Shown here one piece after another: positions 35,967-45,922 of a stretch of 64,000 bases of DNA (position 1 is the stretch's first letter; each line of letters begins with the position of its first letter). The translations under genes and the position numbers were made by a program. Below the pieces are notes generated by a model. The model was not told where the DNA came from, made no database searches, and saw only the letters and a program-made list of their open reading frames with translations. Source of the stretch: Helicovermis profundi (lineage in GTDB: Bacteria; Bacillota; Clostridia; Peptostreptococcales; Acidaminobacteraceae); the NCBI RefSeq assembly GCF_033097505.1, contig NZ_AP028654.1, positions 884,001 through 948,000 on the forward strand, given 5' to 3'.

Positions 35967-35982
35967 ATAAATGGAGTGTAAT

Positions 35983-37971
35983 ATGAATGAATTTAAAATA
36001 GTATCAGAATACAAACCTACGGGAGATCAACCTGAAGCAATTGAAAAATTAAGTGAAGACATTATTTCAGGGAAAAAATTTAATACCTTACTTGGTGTAA
36101 CAGGATCAGGAAAGACATTTACTATTGCGAACGTTATAGAAAAAACACAAAAACCGACATTAGTTATAGCTCATAACAAAACGCTTGCCGCTCAGTTATG
36201 TAGTGAATTCAAAGAATTTTTTCCAGATAGTGCAGTTGAGTATTTTGTAAGTTATTATGACTATTATCAGCCTGAGGCTTATGTTGCTGCAAGAGATCTT
36301 TACATTGAAAAAGACGCATCAATTAATGATGAAATTGATAAGTTAAGGCATTCGGCAACTGCAGCACTTTTTGAGAGAAAAGATGTTATTATAGTTGCTT
36401 CTGTATCATGTATCTATGGTCTTGGTAATCCAATTGATTATAAAAATTTAGTCTTGTCTTTACGACCGGAAATGGAAAAAACAAGAGATGAAATAATTGA
36501 AAAATTAGTAGACATTCAATATTCAAGAAATGATATCAATTTCAAAAGGGGTACTTTCAGAGTTAGAGGTGACGTAATAGAAATATTTTCCGCTCAGTCG
36601 AGTGAAAAAGCTATTAGAATAGAAATGTTTGGAGATGAAATTGAAAAGATATGCGAAATTAATGTTATAACAGGAGAAATATTAGGATATAGAAATCATG
36701 TTTCGATTTTTCCGGCCTCTCATTATGTAACAACAAAAGAAAATATTGAAAGATCAATAATTGAAATAGAAAAAGAACTTGCAGAGACGATTAAAGCTTT
36801 TAAAGATGAAGGGATGTTAGTTGAAGCTCAAAGAATAGAGCAAAGAACCAATTATGATATTGAGATGCTTAGGGAGGTTGGCTTTTGTCAAGGTATTGAA
36901 AATTACTCTAGAATTATGGCAAACAGAAAACCTGGAAGCAGACCTTATACATTAATAGATTTTTTTCCTGACGATTTTTTAATAGTTATAGACGAATCAC
37001 ATGTATCGATTCCTCAAATAAGAGGAATGTACGGAGGCGATCAATCTAGAAAAACAAATTTAGTAGATTATGGATTCAGACTTCCATCGGCTAAAGACAA
37101 TAGGCCACTTAACTTTACAGAATTTGAAAGTTTAATAAATCAAGTAGTATTTGTAAGCGCGACTCCAAATGTATATGAAAAGGAAAAAAGTGAGACTATA
37201 GTAGAACAAATAATTAGGCCAACTGGGCTTATTGACCCTACAATTGAAGTAAGAAAAATAAAAGGTCAAATTGATGATTTATATAATGAAATTCAGTTAA
37301 GAGTACAGAAAAATGAAAGAGTCCTTATAACAACTTTGACAAAAAAAATGTCAGAAGATTTAGCAAAATATTTTGAAGAAATGGATATGAAAGTTAAGTA
37401 CCTCCATTCTGATATAAAAACTATGGAAAGAATGGAGATAATTAGAGATTTAAGACTTGGGAAGTTTGATGTTTTGATAGGAATCAATTTATTAAGAGAA
37501 GGTCTTGATATTCCAGAGGTTTCCTTAGTTGCAATTTTAGATGCAGATAAAGAAGGATTTTTAAGATCAGAAACTGCATTAGTACAAACTATTGGTAGAG
37601 CTGCTAGAAATGTAAATGGAAGAGTTATATTATATGCGGATAGGATTACAAAATCAATGAAATTTGCAATTGATGAAACTGAAAGAAGAAGAATTATTCA
37701 GAAAAAATACAATAAAGTAAATAACATTACTCCTACATCAATACTTAAAAATGTTAGGGATGTTATTGAAGCAACAAAAACAGTTGAAAACAATGAACTT
37801 TATAATTTTAATTTAGAAGAAAAAGAAATATTAAATGATATGTCTAAAGAAGAAATTATATCATTATTAGAAGAATTAGAAGGACAAATGTATGAAGAAT
37901 CACAGAAGTTGGAATTTGAAAATGCAGCAAAATTAAGAGATAAAATTGAAGAGCTTAAGACAATGATATAG
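35983..37971 (+). CDS. uvrB: Excinuclease ABC subunit B
   Basis: A 662-residue DNA repair helicase-like ATPase that verifies damage in nucleotide excision repair. Walker A is [12 protein letters not shown]; the beta-hairpin segment [25 protein letters not shown], helicase motifs [14 protein letters not shown] and QTIGRAARN, and a C-terminal UVR domain (about 625-660) are all present. GGAGTG at 35973-35978 selects ATG 35983 over 35971. uvrA follows after nine bases and uvrC after it, giving a uvrBAC operon. Confidence 0.98.
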   Translation: MNEFKIVSEYKPTGDQPEAIEKLSEDIISGKKFNTLLGVTGSGKTFTIANVIEKTQKPTLVIAHNKTLAAQLCSEFKEFFPDSAVEYFVSYYDYYQPEAYVAARDLYIEKDASINDEIDKLRHSATAALFERKDVIIVASVSCIYGLGNPIDYKNLVLSLRPEMEKTRDEIIEKLVDIQYSRNDINFKRGTFRVRGDVIEIFSAQSSEKAIRIEMFGDEIEKICEINVITGEILGYRNHVSIFPASHYVTTKENIERSIIEIEKELAETIKAFKDEGMLVEAQRIEQRTNYDIEMLREVGFCQGIENYSRIMANRKPGSRPYTLIDFFPDDFLIVIDESHVSIPQIRGMYGGDQSRKTNLVDYGFRLPSAKDNRPLNFTEFESLINQVVFVSATPNVYEKEKSETIVEQIIRPTGLIDPTIEVRKIKGQIDDLYNEIQLRVQKNERVLITTLTKKMSEDLAKYFEEMDMKVKYLHSDIKTMERMEIIRDLRLGKFDVLIGINLLREGLDIPEVSLVAILDADKEGFLRSETALVQTIGRAARNVNGRVILYADRITKSMKFAIDETERRRIIQKKYNKVNNITPTSILKNVRDVIEATKTVENNELYNFNLEEKEILNDMSKEEIISLLEELEGQMYEESQKLEFENAAKLRDKIEELKTMI

Positions 37972-37980
37972 GAGAAAATA

Positions 37981-40821
37981 ATGAGTAAAAAATATATTAG
38001 AGTTAAAGGTGCTAAAGAGCATAATCTTAAAAATATCGATATTGATATACCTCGTGATGAGTTTGTTGTTATAACTGGGCTAAGTGGATCAGGAAAATCT
38101 TCATTAGCTTTTGATACGATTTACGCTGAAGGTCAAAGAAGGTATGTAGAAAGTTTATCTTCTTATGCTAGACAATTTTTAGGGCAGATGGAAAAACCGG
38201 ATGTTGAATATATAGAAGGTCTTTCTCCTGCTATATCAATTGATCAAAAAACTACCAATAGAAATCCACGTTCCACAGTTGGAACTGTAACAGAAATATA
38301 TGATTATTTAAGACTGCTTTATGCGAGGATAGGTCTACCACATTGTCCGATTTGCGGAGAAATTATTGAACAGCAAAGTGTAGATCAAATTGTAGATAGC
38401 ATTATGAAAATTAAAAGCGATACTAAAATTCAAATTATTGCACCAATAATTATAGGTAAAAAAGGTGAGCATAAAAATGAAATTGAAAAAATAAGAAAAG
38501 AGGGCTTTGTAAGAGTTAGAATTGACGGTGAACTTAAAGATATAAGTGAAGAGATTAAGCTCGATAAAAAAATTAAACACTCTATTGATATAATTGTTGA
38601 TAGACTTAAAATTAAAGAAGGTATTGAAACAAGACTTACTGATTCTATAGAAACTGTTCTAAAATTAACTGAGAATCTTATAACAATTAATATTATCAAT
38701 GAAGATAAAGATTTATCTTTTAATACTAAATTTGCATGTTCAAAACATGGAATAAGTTTAAGTGAACTTGAACCAAGAATTTTTTCCTTTAATGCTCCGT
38801 ATGGTGCGTGCGAAAAATGTAAAGGACTTGGTTATGATTCTAAAGTTGATAAAGACTTAGTTATTCCGGACTACACATTATGTCTTAAAGAAGGTGCAAT
38901 CGCACCCCTTGCAAATAGTGGAGAAGGAACTTATTACCTTCAACTAGTTACTACGGTATTGGTGGATAATGGTTATGATACTAGTACACCATTTAATAAG
39001 CTGCCCAAAAAAGTAATTAAAGAAATATTGTATGGAACGGGCAAAAGGGAACTTGAATTTAATTATGAGAGTAAATTTGGTGGAGTGAGAAAATATAAAG
39101 CTCCATATGAAGGTATGATTACAAATTTAGAAAGAAGATATAATGAAACAAATTCTGATTATATGCATAAAAAAATCGAAGAGTATATGAGTGTGGTTAA
39201 ATGTGATAAATGTGGAGGAAAGAAGTTAAAAGATGAAGTGCTTGCGGTTACAATAGATGGAATAAATATATCTGATATAACAGAATATTCAGTTAGAGAT
39301 TCTATTGAATTTTTTAAAAATTTAACAAACAACTTGAGCGTGAAAAATAATATAATCGCTGAACAAATTTTAAAGGAAATTAATGGACGACTTGAATTTC
39401 TTAAAAATGTTGGATTAGATTATTTGAATTTAGCAAGAACTGCTAAAACTCTTTCTGGAGGAGAGTCACAAAGAATCAGGTTAGCGACACAAATTGGATC
39501 AGGTCTTGTTGGAGTTCTTTACATTCTTGATGAGCCGAGCATAGGTCTTCACCAAAAGGATAATCACAAATTATTAGTAACACTTAGAAAATTGACTGAT
39601 ATTGGAAATACTCTTATTGTTGTCGAACATGATGAAGAAACTATTGCTAGTGCCGATCATATTATAGATATAGGCCCAGGTGCAGGTGAACATGGAGGTT
39701 ATGTAATAGCAGAAGGCACTATTGATGATATTTTAGTAAATGAAAACTCTCTAACCGGTCAATATATGTCGGGAAAGAAAGTAATTGAAGTCCCAAAAAG
39801 AAGGAAACATAGAGATGAGTGGATTTCTGTAAAAGGTGCAAGTGAAAATAATCTTAAAAATATAGATGTAGATTTTCCATTAGGTGTTTTTACAGTAGTA
39901 ACAGGTGTTTCAGGATCAGGTAAAAGCACATTAGTAAATGAAATACTATACAAATCTGTTGCAAATAAACTTTATAAAAGTAAAGCAAAACCGGGTAAAC
40001 ACACTGGAATTGAAGGACTTGATTTAATAGATAAAGTTATTGATATTGACCAGTCGCCAATAGGAAGGACTCCAAGGTCTAATCCTGCTACATATACAGG
40101 TGTATTTGATCATATAAGAGATATTTTTGCAAAAACAAAAGAAGCAAATAAAAGAGGCTATAAAAAAGGTCGATTTAGTTTTAATGTAAAAGGTGGAAGG
40201 TGCGAAACTTGTAAGGGCGATGGAATTATAAAAATTGAGATGCATTTTTTACCTGATGTTTATGTTCAGTGTGAAGTGTGTAAAGGAAAAAGGTACAATA
40301 GAGAAACACTAGAAGTGAAATACAAGGGTAAAAATATTTACGATATACTTAATATGACGGTTGAAGAAGCTTTAAGCTTTTTTGAAAATGTTCCACAAAT
40401 AAAAAGAAAATTACAAACGCTTCACGATGTAGGACTTGATTATATTAAATTAGGTCAACCGTCGACTCAACTTTCGGGTGGAGAGGCTCAAAGGATAAAA
40501 TTAGCATCGGAATTAAGCAAAAGAAGTACTGGACGAACGCTCTATATACTTGATGAACCAACAACAGGACTTCATATGGCAGATGTACACAATTTAATTG
40601 AAGTACTACAAAGACTGGTGGATACAGGAAATACTGTACTAATTATTGAGCATAATCTTGATATGATTAAATCATGCGATTACGTAATTGATCTTGGACC
40701 AGATGGTGGAGATAAAGGAGGAACCGTAGTAGTATGTGGAACACCAGAACATATTGCAGCGGATAAAGTTTCTTATACTGGAGAATATTTAAGAAAAGTG
40801 CTAAAACAAAATGGCATATAA
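37981..40821 (+). CDS. uvrA: Excinuclease ABC subunit A
   Basis: A 946-residue damage-recognition ATPase with two ABC modules. Walker A loops are in [14 protein letters not shown] and [14 protein letters not shown]; the signatures [12 protein letters not shown] and [12 protein letters not shown] and zinc-binding cysteine sets (CPICGE.., [30 protein letters not shown]) are all intact. Length and order match the family. It belongs to the uvrBAC operon. Confidence 0.98.
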   Translation: MSKKYIRVKGAKEHNLKNIDIDIPRDEFVVITGLSGSGKSSLAFDTIYAEGQRRYVESLSSYARQFLGQMEKPDVEYIEGLSPAISIDQKTTNRNPRSTVGTVTEIYDYLRLLYARIGLPHCPICGEIIEQQSVDQIVDSIMKIKSDTKIQIIAPIIIGKKGEHKNEIEKIRKEGFVRVRIDGELKDISEEIKLDKKIKHSIDIIVDRLKIKEGIETRLTDSIETVLKLTENLITINIINEDKDLSFNTKFACSKHGISLSELEPRIFSFNAPYGACEKCKGLGYDSKVDKDLVIPDYTLCLKEGAIAPLANSGEGTYYLQLVTTVLVDNGYDTSTPFNKLPKKVIKEILYGTGKRELEFNYESKFGGVRKYKAPYEGMITNLERRYNETNSDYMHKKIEEYMSVVKCDKCGGKKLKDEVLAVTIDGINISDITEYSVRDSIEFFKNLTNNLSVKNNIIAEQILKEINGRLEFLKNVGLDYLNLARTAKTLSGGESQRIRLATQIGSGLVGVLYILDEPSIGLHQKDNHKLLVTLRKLTDIGNTLIVVEHDEETIASADHIIDIGPGAGEHGGYVIAEGTIDDILVNENSLTGQYMSGKKVIEVPKRRKHRDEWISVKGASENNLKNIDVDFPLGVFTVVTGVSGSGKSTLVNEILYKSVANKLYKSKAKPGKHTGIEGLDLIDKVIDIDQSPIGRTPRSNPATYTGVFDHIRDIFAKTKEANKRGYKKGRFSFNVKGGRCETCKGDGIIKIEMHFLPDVYVQCEVCKGKRYNRETLEVKYKGKNIYDILNMTVEEALSFFENVPQIKRKLQTLHDVGLDYIKLGQPSTQLSGGEAQRIKLASELSKRSTGRTLYILDEPTTGLHMADVHNLIEVLQRLVDTGNTVLIIEHNLDMIKSCDYVIDLGPDGGDKGGTVVVCGTPEHIAADKVSYTGEYLRKVLKQNGI

Positions 40822-40874
40822 GTAATATTATTTTAATTAACTGATAATATTAATATTTACATTAGGAGCAATAT

Positions 40875-42731
40875 ATGTTTGATATTAAAGAACAACTTAA
40901 AAAACTTCCCGATAAGCCAGGCGTTTATTTAATGAAAGATAAGAGAAACAATATTATATATGTTGGTAAGTCAAAATGTTTAAAGAATCGAGTGAGTTCA
41001 TATTTTAGAGGGTTTAATTCACATGCTCCTAAAGTTCAAACTATGGTAGTAAATATTGAGGAATTTGAGTATATAATTACTGATACTGAAATGGAAGCAC
41101 TTATTTTAGAGCAAACGCTAATAAAAAAATATAAACCAAGATTTAATATTGCACTAAAAGATGATAAACAATACCCTTATGTAAAAATAACGATTAAAGA
41201 AGATTATCCAAGAGTTTTTGTTACAAGAAGAGTTACAAAAGATAAATCACTTTATTTTGGTCCCTATACCAATGTTTATGCATTGAATCAAATGATGGAA
41301 ATTATTCATAAAGTTTACCCGATTAGAAAATGTAATAAAAAACTTAAAAAATCGGGTGAAAGACCTTGTTTAAATTTTCATATAAAACAGTGTATCGGTC
41401 CATGCACTGGAAATGCAAACAAAGAGGAATATGATAAATATATACGAGAAATATCAGAAATTTTTAGTGGAAAGTACGAATTGCTCTTTGAGATTATTAA
41501 AAGTAAAATGACAAGTTATGCAGAAAAACTAAATTTTGAAAAAGCTGCTGAGTATAGAGATATAATGAATTCTATGAGGCTGCTTAGCGAAAAACAAAAG
41601 GCTGTTTCACCTGTCGATATAAATCAAGATGTATTTGGTTTATATAGCCTTAAAGATAAAACTTGTATAATGTGTTTTTTTGTAAGAGGTGGAAAAATAA
41701 TTGGTAGAGAAAAATTTGTGATTGAAGAAACGCATAGAATTAAAAAAGAAACAATTTTATCAAAATTTGTTTTTCAATATTATTCCGGTGTTCAATTAGT
41801 TCCAAAAGAAATTTTACTTCCTTTTAAACTTGAGGATGGTGAGTTGTTTTCACAGTGGATTAACAATAAAACGAAAACAAAAGTTAATGTGATTATTCCT
41901 CAAAAAGGGGAAAAGAAAAAACTAATAAATATGGTTGTAAATAATGCAATAGAGTATTTAGATAAATTTGAAGATAGTATTAATATTAAATTAAATAATA
42001 ATAAAAAAATAAATGATGACCTTAAAGAAATTTTAAATACGGATAATGTTTTTAGAATCGAATCCTATGATATTTCAAATATGTATGGTGTTTATTCGGT
42101 AGGATCTATGGTTGTTTATGAAGGACTTGAGAAAAAGAGAACTGACTATAGAAGATTTAAAATTAAAACAATTGAAGGTCCTAATGACTATGGTTCAATG
42201 CAAGAAATTTTATTTAGGCGATTTGAGAGAGGTATAGAGGAAAGGAAAAATATTGAAAGAAATTTTTCTTTGAATAAAGATAAATTTATAATTTTTCCTG
42301 ATTTGTTATTAATAGATGGTGGTAAAGGTCATGTAAATGCAGTTTTGGAAATTTTAAGTGCGCTGAAATTAAATATACCCGTAATAGGTATGGTAAAAAA
42401 TGATAAGCATCAAACGGAAAAATTATATTATAATAACAATTACTATAATTTGAAAGAAAAAAAAGAATTGTACAAATTTATTTATGGAGTGCAAGAAGAA
42501 GTACATAGATTTGCAATTAACTATCATAGAAATTTAAGAAGTAAAGAAATGACACAATCAATTCTTGAAGAGATAGATGGAATTGGTAAAATTAAACGCA
42601 TGGAATTATTAAAAGAGTTTAAGTCAATTGAAAATATAAAAAATGCCAAAATATCTGAATTAAGAAAAGTAAGTGGTATAACTGAAATTTTAGCAAAAAA
42701 AATAAATGAATATTTTAATACTATTATTTAG
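40875..42731 (+). CDS. uvrC: Excinuclease ABC subunit C
   Basis: A 618-residue dual-incision nuclease. The N-terminal GIY-YIG domain begins LPDKPGVYLMKDKRNNIIYVGKSKCLKNRVSSYF; a UVR motif lies at about 200-235 (FEKAAEYRDIMNSM), followed by the RNase H-like UvrC domain (RIESYDISNMYGVYSVGSMVVYE, with the LLIDGGKGH motif) and two helix-hairpin-helix repeats at the end. TAGGAG precedes the ATG. A terminator follows. Confidence 0.97.
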   Translation: MFDIKEQLKKLPDKPGVYLMKDKRNNIIYVGKSKCLKNRVSSYFRGFNSHAPKVQTMVVNIEEFEYIITDTEMEALILEQTLIKKYKPRFNIALKDDKQYPYVKITIKEDYPRVFVTRRVTKDKSLYFGPYTNVYALNQMMEIIHKVYPIRKCNKKLKKSGERPCLNFHIKQCIGPCTGNANKEEYDKYIREISEIFSGKYELLFEIIKSKMTSYAEKLNFEKAAEYRDIMNSMRLLSEKQKAVSPVDINQDVFGLYSLKDKTCIMCFFVRGGKIIGREKFVIEETHRIKKETILSKFVFQYYSGVQLVPKEILLPFKLEDGELFSQWINNKTKTKVNVIIPQKGEKKKLINMVVNNAIEYLDKFEDSINIKLNNNKKINDDLKEILNTDNVFRIESYDISNMYGVYSVGSMVVYEGLEKKRTDYRRFKIKTIEGPNDYGSMQEILFRRFERGIEERKNIERNFSLNKDKFIIFPDLLLIDGGKGHVNAVLEILSALKLNIPVIGMVKNDKHQTEKLYYNNNYYNLKEKKELYKFIYGVQEEVHRFAINYHRNLRSKEMTQSILEEIDGIGKIKRMELLKEFKSIENIKNAKISELRKVSGITEILAKKINEYFNTII

Positions 42732-42738
42732 TAAATAA

Positions 42739-42786
42739 AAAGTTGATTAAATTTAAATTGAATTATTTTTAATCAACTTTATTTTT
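42739..42786 (+). terminator. Terminator of the uvrBAC operon
   Basis: AAAGTTGATTAAA (42739-42751) is a perfect inverted repeat of TTTAATCAACTTT (42768-42780), followed by ATTTTT. Confidence 0.85.
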
Positions 42787-43170
42787 GTTTTTAAGGTAAC
42801 AATAAATAAAAAGAATCTTTATTCGTAATATTCAGAATATTGTTTAAAATAATACCTTTTGTTCGTGGAATTTCAACGTGTTCGGAAAGTTAAAAAAAAG
42901 ATAAACAAACAAATTTGCGTTAATATTAAGTTTTTGTAACATATGTATAAAACGTATTGTATACAGTATTTTCTATATAGCTGTTTTCAAGAGTTACACA
43001 CTTAATTACACTAACTGCAATAATAACTACATAAAAAATAGCTACTATTTTAGGTCTATAAGTGTTATTATATTAACGAAAAAGGTTGGGAAGTAAAATT
43101 TATTTATAGTGGGTTTAATTATAAATAAAAGTTATAACAATAAATTTTAAGTTGAATTAGGAGGTAAATC
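42787..43170. other. Long leader/intergenic region before the [FeFe]-hydrogenase operon
   Basis: No gene seen. It is AT-rich with several weak promoter-like sequences (TATAAA near 42951, TATATT near 43069) but no pair with a good -35 and spacing. A short palindrome TTAATATTAA near 42919-42928 is part of a Rex-like sequence but lacks the outer bases. The length suggests a regulatory leader. Confidence 0.4.
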
Positions 43171-43647
43171 ATGGCCAAAAACACCTTGACCAAAGAGAAT
43201 TTCGAAAAACTTGACCAAATTATTGAAAAGTACAAGGGAACTCAGGGACCATTAATGCCAGTTCTTCATGAAGGACAGAAAATTTTTGGTGCATTAACTT
43301 TTGAAGTTCAAAAAAGGATTTCTGAAAAATTAAATGTCCCTCTTGCAGAGATTTATGGAGTTGTGACATTTTATTCACAATTCACACTAGAGCCTAAAGG
43401 TGAATTTGTAATTGGAGTATGCTTAGGTACAGCGTGTTACGTTAAAGGGTCTCAAAATATAATTGATAGAATGTCACGTGAATTAGACGTAAAAGTTGGA
43501 TGTACTTCATGTGATGGTAAATTTACTCTTGAAGCTACAAGATGTATTGGTGCCTGTGGTTTAGCTCCAGTATTAACAGTAAATGAAGACGTATACGGAA
43601 GATTAGTAGAGTCAGATGTACCTAAAATATTAGCTAAATATAAGTAA
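43171..43647 (+). CDS. hydC: [FeFe]-hydrogenase complex, NuoE-like [2Fe-2S] subunit
   Basis: A 158-residue thioredoxin-fold ferredoxin. Cysteines for one [2Fe-2S] cluster are in GVCLGTACYVKG (C, C) and CIGACGLAP (C, C). It is the HydC/HndA subunit of NAD-linked bifurcating hydrogenases and passes electrons between NuoF-like and hydrogenase subunits. GGAGG precedes ATG 43171. The operon order is NuoE, small ferredoxin, NuoF, hydrogenase. Confidence 0.95.
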   Translation: MAKNTLTKENFEKLDQIIEKYKGTQGPLMPVLHEGQKIFGALTFEVQKRISEKLNVPLAEIYGVVTFYSQFTLEPKGEFVIGVCLGTACYVKGSQNIIDRMSRELDVKVGCTSCDGKFTLEATRCIGACGLAPVLTVNEDVYGRLVESDVPKILAKYK

Positions 43648-43697
43648 ATTTATTAGCTTCGAAAGGGTGAAACACTCAATCAATAAGGAGGATACAG

Positions 43698-44069
43698 ATG
43701 AAATCTTTAGAGGAATTAGCAAAAATAAGAGAAAATGCTAGACAAAAAGTCGGATTAAGAGAAGACGGAAAAGGTACAAGAATAGTTGTTGGAATGGCTA
43801 CTTGTGGTATTTCTGCAGGTGCTAGACCGGTACTAGCTGCTTTAGTTGAAGAAGTTAATAAAAGATGGCTTACAGATGTCGAAGTAACACAAACTGGATG
43901 TATTGGAGTTTGTAGACTTGAGCCAATCGTTGAAGTATATAAAGATGGTAAAGAAAAAGTAACTTATGTCGAAATGACAGAAGAAAAAGCTAGAAAAATT
44001 ATAGCTGAACATATTGTAAATGGAAAAGTTGTTACTGAATATACTATCGGTGCGGTAGAAGGAAAATAA
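43698..44069 (+). CDS. [2Fe-2S] thioredoxin-like ferredoxin subunit (HndB/HydD-like)
   Basis: A 123-residue protein of the (2Fe-2S) thioredoxin-like family. Cysteines for the cluster are in MATCGISAGARPV and TGCIGVCRLEP. Such small proteins occur between the NuoE- and NuoF-like genes in HndABCD and HydABCD systems. AAGGAGG precedes the ATG. It probably forms part of the complex. Confidence 0.9.
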   Translation: MKSLEELAKIRENARQKVGLREDGKGTRIVVGMATCGISAGARPVLAALVEEVNKRWLTDVEVTQTGCIGVCRLEPIVEVYKDGKEKVTYVEMTEEKARKIIAEHIVNGKVVTEYTIGAVEGK

Positions 44070-44081
44070 GGAGGTTCATTA

Positions 44082-45872
44082 ATGGATTTTTATAGATCAC
44101 ATGTATTAATCTGTGGAGGTACTGGTTGTACTTCATCAGGTTCAGTAAGTATTGAAGAAAAATTTAAAGATGAATTAGAGAAAAACAATTTATCTGATGA
44201 AGTTAAATTAGTAAAAACGGGTTGCTTTGGACTTTGTGAAGCAGGTCCGATTGTTATTGTTTATCCTGAAGGCGCATTTTATTCAAGAGTGAGCGTTGAA
44301 GATGTAGAAAAAATTACAAGTGAACATTTATTAAAAGGTAGGATTGTTAAAGATTTGTTATTCAAAGATTCAATTGAAAATGATACAATAAAATCTTTGA
44401 ATAATGTTGAGTTTTATAAAAAACAAAAAAGGATAGCACTTAAAAACTGTGGTGTTATTAATCCTGAAAATATAGAAGAATATATTGCTTTTGATGGCTA
44501 CAAGGCACTTGGAAAAGCATTAAAAGAAATGAGTCGAGAAGAAGTAATTGAAACAGTTAAAAAATCAGGTCTTAGAGGACGTGGTGGTGGAGGATTCCCT
44601 ACAGGAATGAAATGGGAATTCACATATAATGCGGTAAATGATCAAAAGTATGTAGCTTGTAATGCTGATGAGGGAGATCCAGGAGCATTTATGGATAGGT
44701 CTGTACTTGAAGGTGATCCGCATGCAGTAATCGAAGCTATGGCAATTGCAGGTTATGCAATTGGAGCTTCTAAAGGATATGTTTATATTAGAGCTGAATA
44801 TCCAATCGCTGTTCATAGATTAGAAATTGCTATAGAACAAGCAAAAGAGTATGGATTATTAGGTGAAAATATATTTGATTCTGGATTTGATTTTGATCTT
44901 GAAATTAGACTTGGTGCTGAAGCGTTTGTTTGTGGCGAAGAAACTGCATTAATTGCTTCAATTGAAGGCCAAAGGGGTATGCCAAGACCTAGACCACCAT
45001 TCCCAGCAGTAAAGGGTATATTTGGAAAACCAACATTATTAAATAATGTTGAAACTTATGCAAATATTGCACAAATTATATTAAATGGTGCTGAGTGGTT
45101 TAACAATATTGGTACTGAAAAGTCAAAAGGAACTAAAGTTTTCGCTCTTGGCGGGAAAATAAATAATACTGGTTTAGTTGAAATTCCAATGGGAACTACA
45201 CTTAGAGAAGTAATTTATGAAATTGGTGGCGGTATTCCTAACGGTAAAAAATTCAAAGCTGTACAAACTGGTGGACCATCAGGTGGATGTATTACTGCAG
45301 ATCACTTAGATGTTGAAATTGACTATGACAATTTAATATCGCTTGGATCAATGATGGGTTCAGGTGGAATGATTGTAATGGATGAAGATAACTGTATGGT
45401 TGATATAGCAAGATTTTTCTTAGACTTTACGGTTGATGAATCATGTGGTAAGTGTACTCCATGTAGAGAAGGAACTAAGAGAATGCTTGAAATTCTTGAT
45501 AAAATAACTACAGGGAAAGGTACTTTAGAAGATTTGGATAGACTAGAATCGCTTGCTAAAACAATTAAATCTGCTTCACTTTGTGGACTCGGACAGACTG
45601 CACCAAATCCTGTTCTTTCAACACTAAAGTATTTCAGACATGAATATGAAGCTCACGTAATTGACAAAAAATGCCCGTCAGGTGTATGTAAAGATTTACT
45701 TTCAATCGTTATCACTGATAAGTGTATTGGATGTACTGCTTGTACTAAAGTTTGCCCTGTTGATTGTATTAGTGGGGAGAGAAAAGGTCTTCACGTTATA
45801 GATCAGGAAAAATGTATCAAGTGTGGTGCATGTATAGAAAAATGCCCAGTAGATGCAATCATTAAAAAGTAG
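44082..45872 (+). CDS. hydB: [FeFe]-hydrogenase complex, NuoF-like flavoprotein subunit
   Basis: A 596-residue NAD(P)H-binding subunit. Residues 1-110 form a thioredoxin-like [2Fe-2S] domain; the NuoF core begins about 120 with GLRGRGGGGFPTGMKWEF (nucleotide and FMN site) and NADEGDPGAFMDRSVLEGDPH, then an SLBB domain, a [4Fe-4S] site in ESCGKCTPCREGT, and a C-terminal pair of [4Fe-4S] sites (CIGCTACTKVCPVDC, CIKCGACIEKCPVD). This architecture is that of HydB/HndC, where the flavin splits electrons between NADH and ferredoxin. Confidence 0.95.
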   Translation: MDFYRSHVLICGGTGCTSSGSVSIEEKFKDELEKNNLSDEVKLVKTGCFGLCEAGPIVIVYPEGAFYSRVSVEDVEKITSEHLLKGRIVKDLLFKDSIENDTIKSLNNVEFYKKQKRIALKNCGVINPENIEEYIAFDGYKALGKALKEMSREEVIETVKKSGLRGRGGGGFPTGMKWEFTYNAVNDQKYVACNADEGDPGAFMDRSVLEGDPHAVIEAMAIAGYAIGASKGYVYIRAEYPIAVHRLEIAIEQAKEYGLLGENIFDSGFDFDLEIRLGAEAFVCGEETALIASIEGQRGMPRPRPPFPAVKGIFGKPTLLNNVETYANIAQIILNGAEWFNNIGTEKSKGTKVFALGGKINNTGLVEIPMGTTLREVIYEIGGGIPNGKKFKAVQTGGPSGGCITADHLDVEIDYDNLISLGSMMGSGGMIVMDEDNCMVDIARFFLDFTVDESCGKCTPCREGTKRMLEILDKITTGKGTLEDLDRLESLAKTIKSASLCGLGQTAPNPVLSTLKYFRHEYEAHVIDKKCPSGVCKDLLSIVITDKCIGCTACTKVCPVDCISGERKGLHVIDQEKCIKCGACIEKCPVDAIIKK

Positions 45873-45922
45873 TAGTGTATGAAAACTTTGATTTCTAAAA
45901 CTAATATTTAAGGAGTGTAATC

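Noticed and set aside
42900-42940. Rex operator before the hydrogenase operon
   Set aside because: Only the central TTAATATTAA matches; the outer TTG and CAA are missing.
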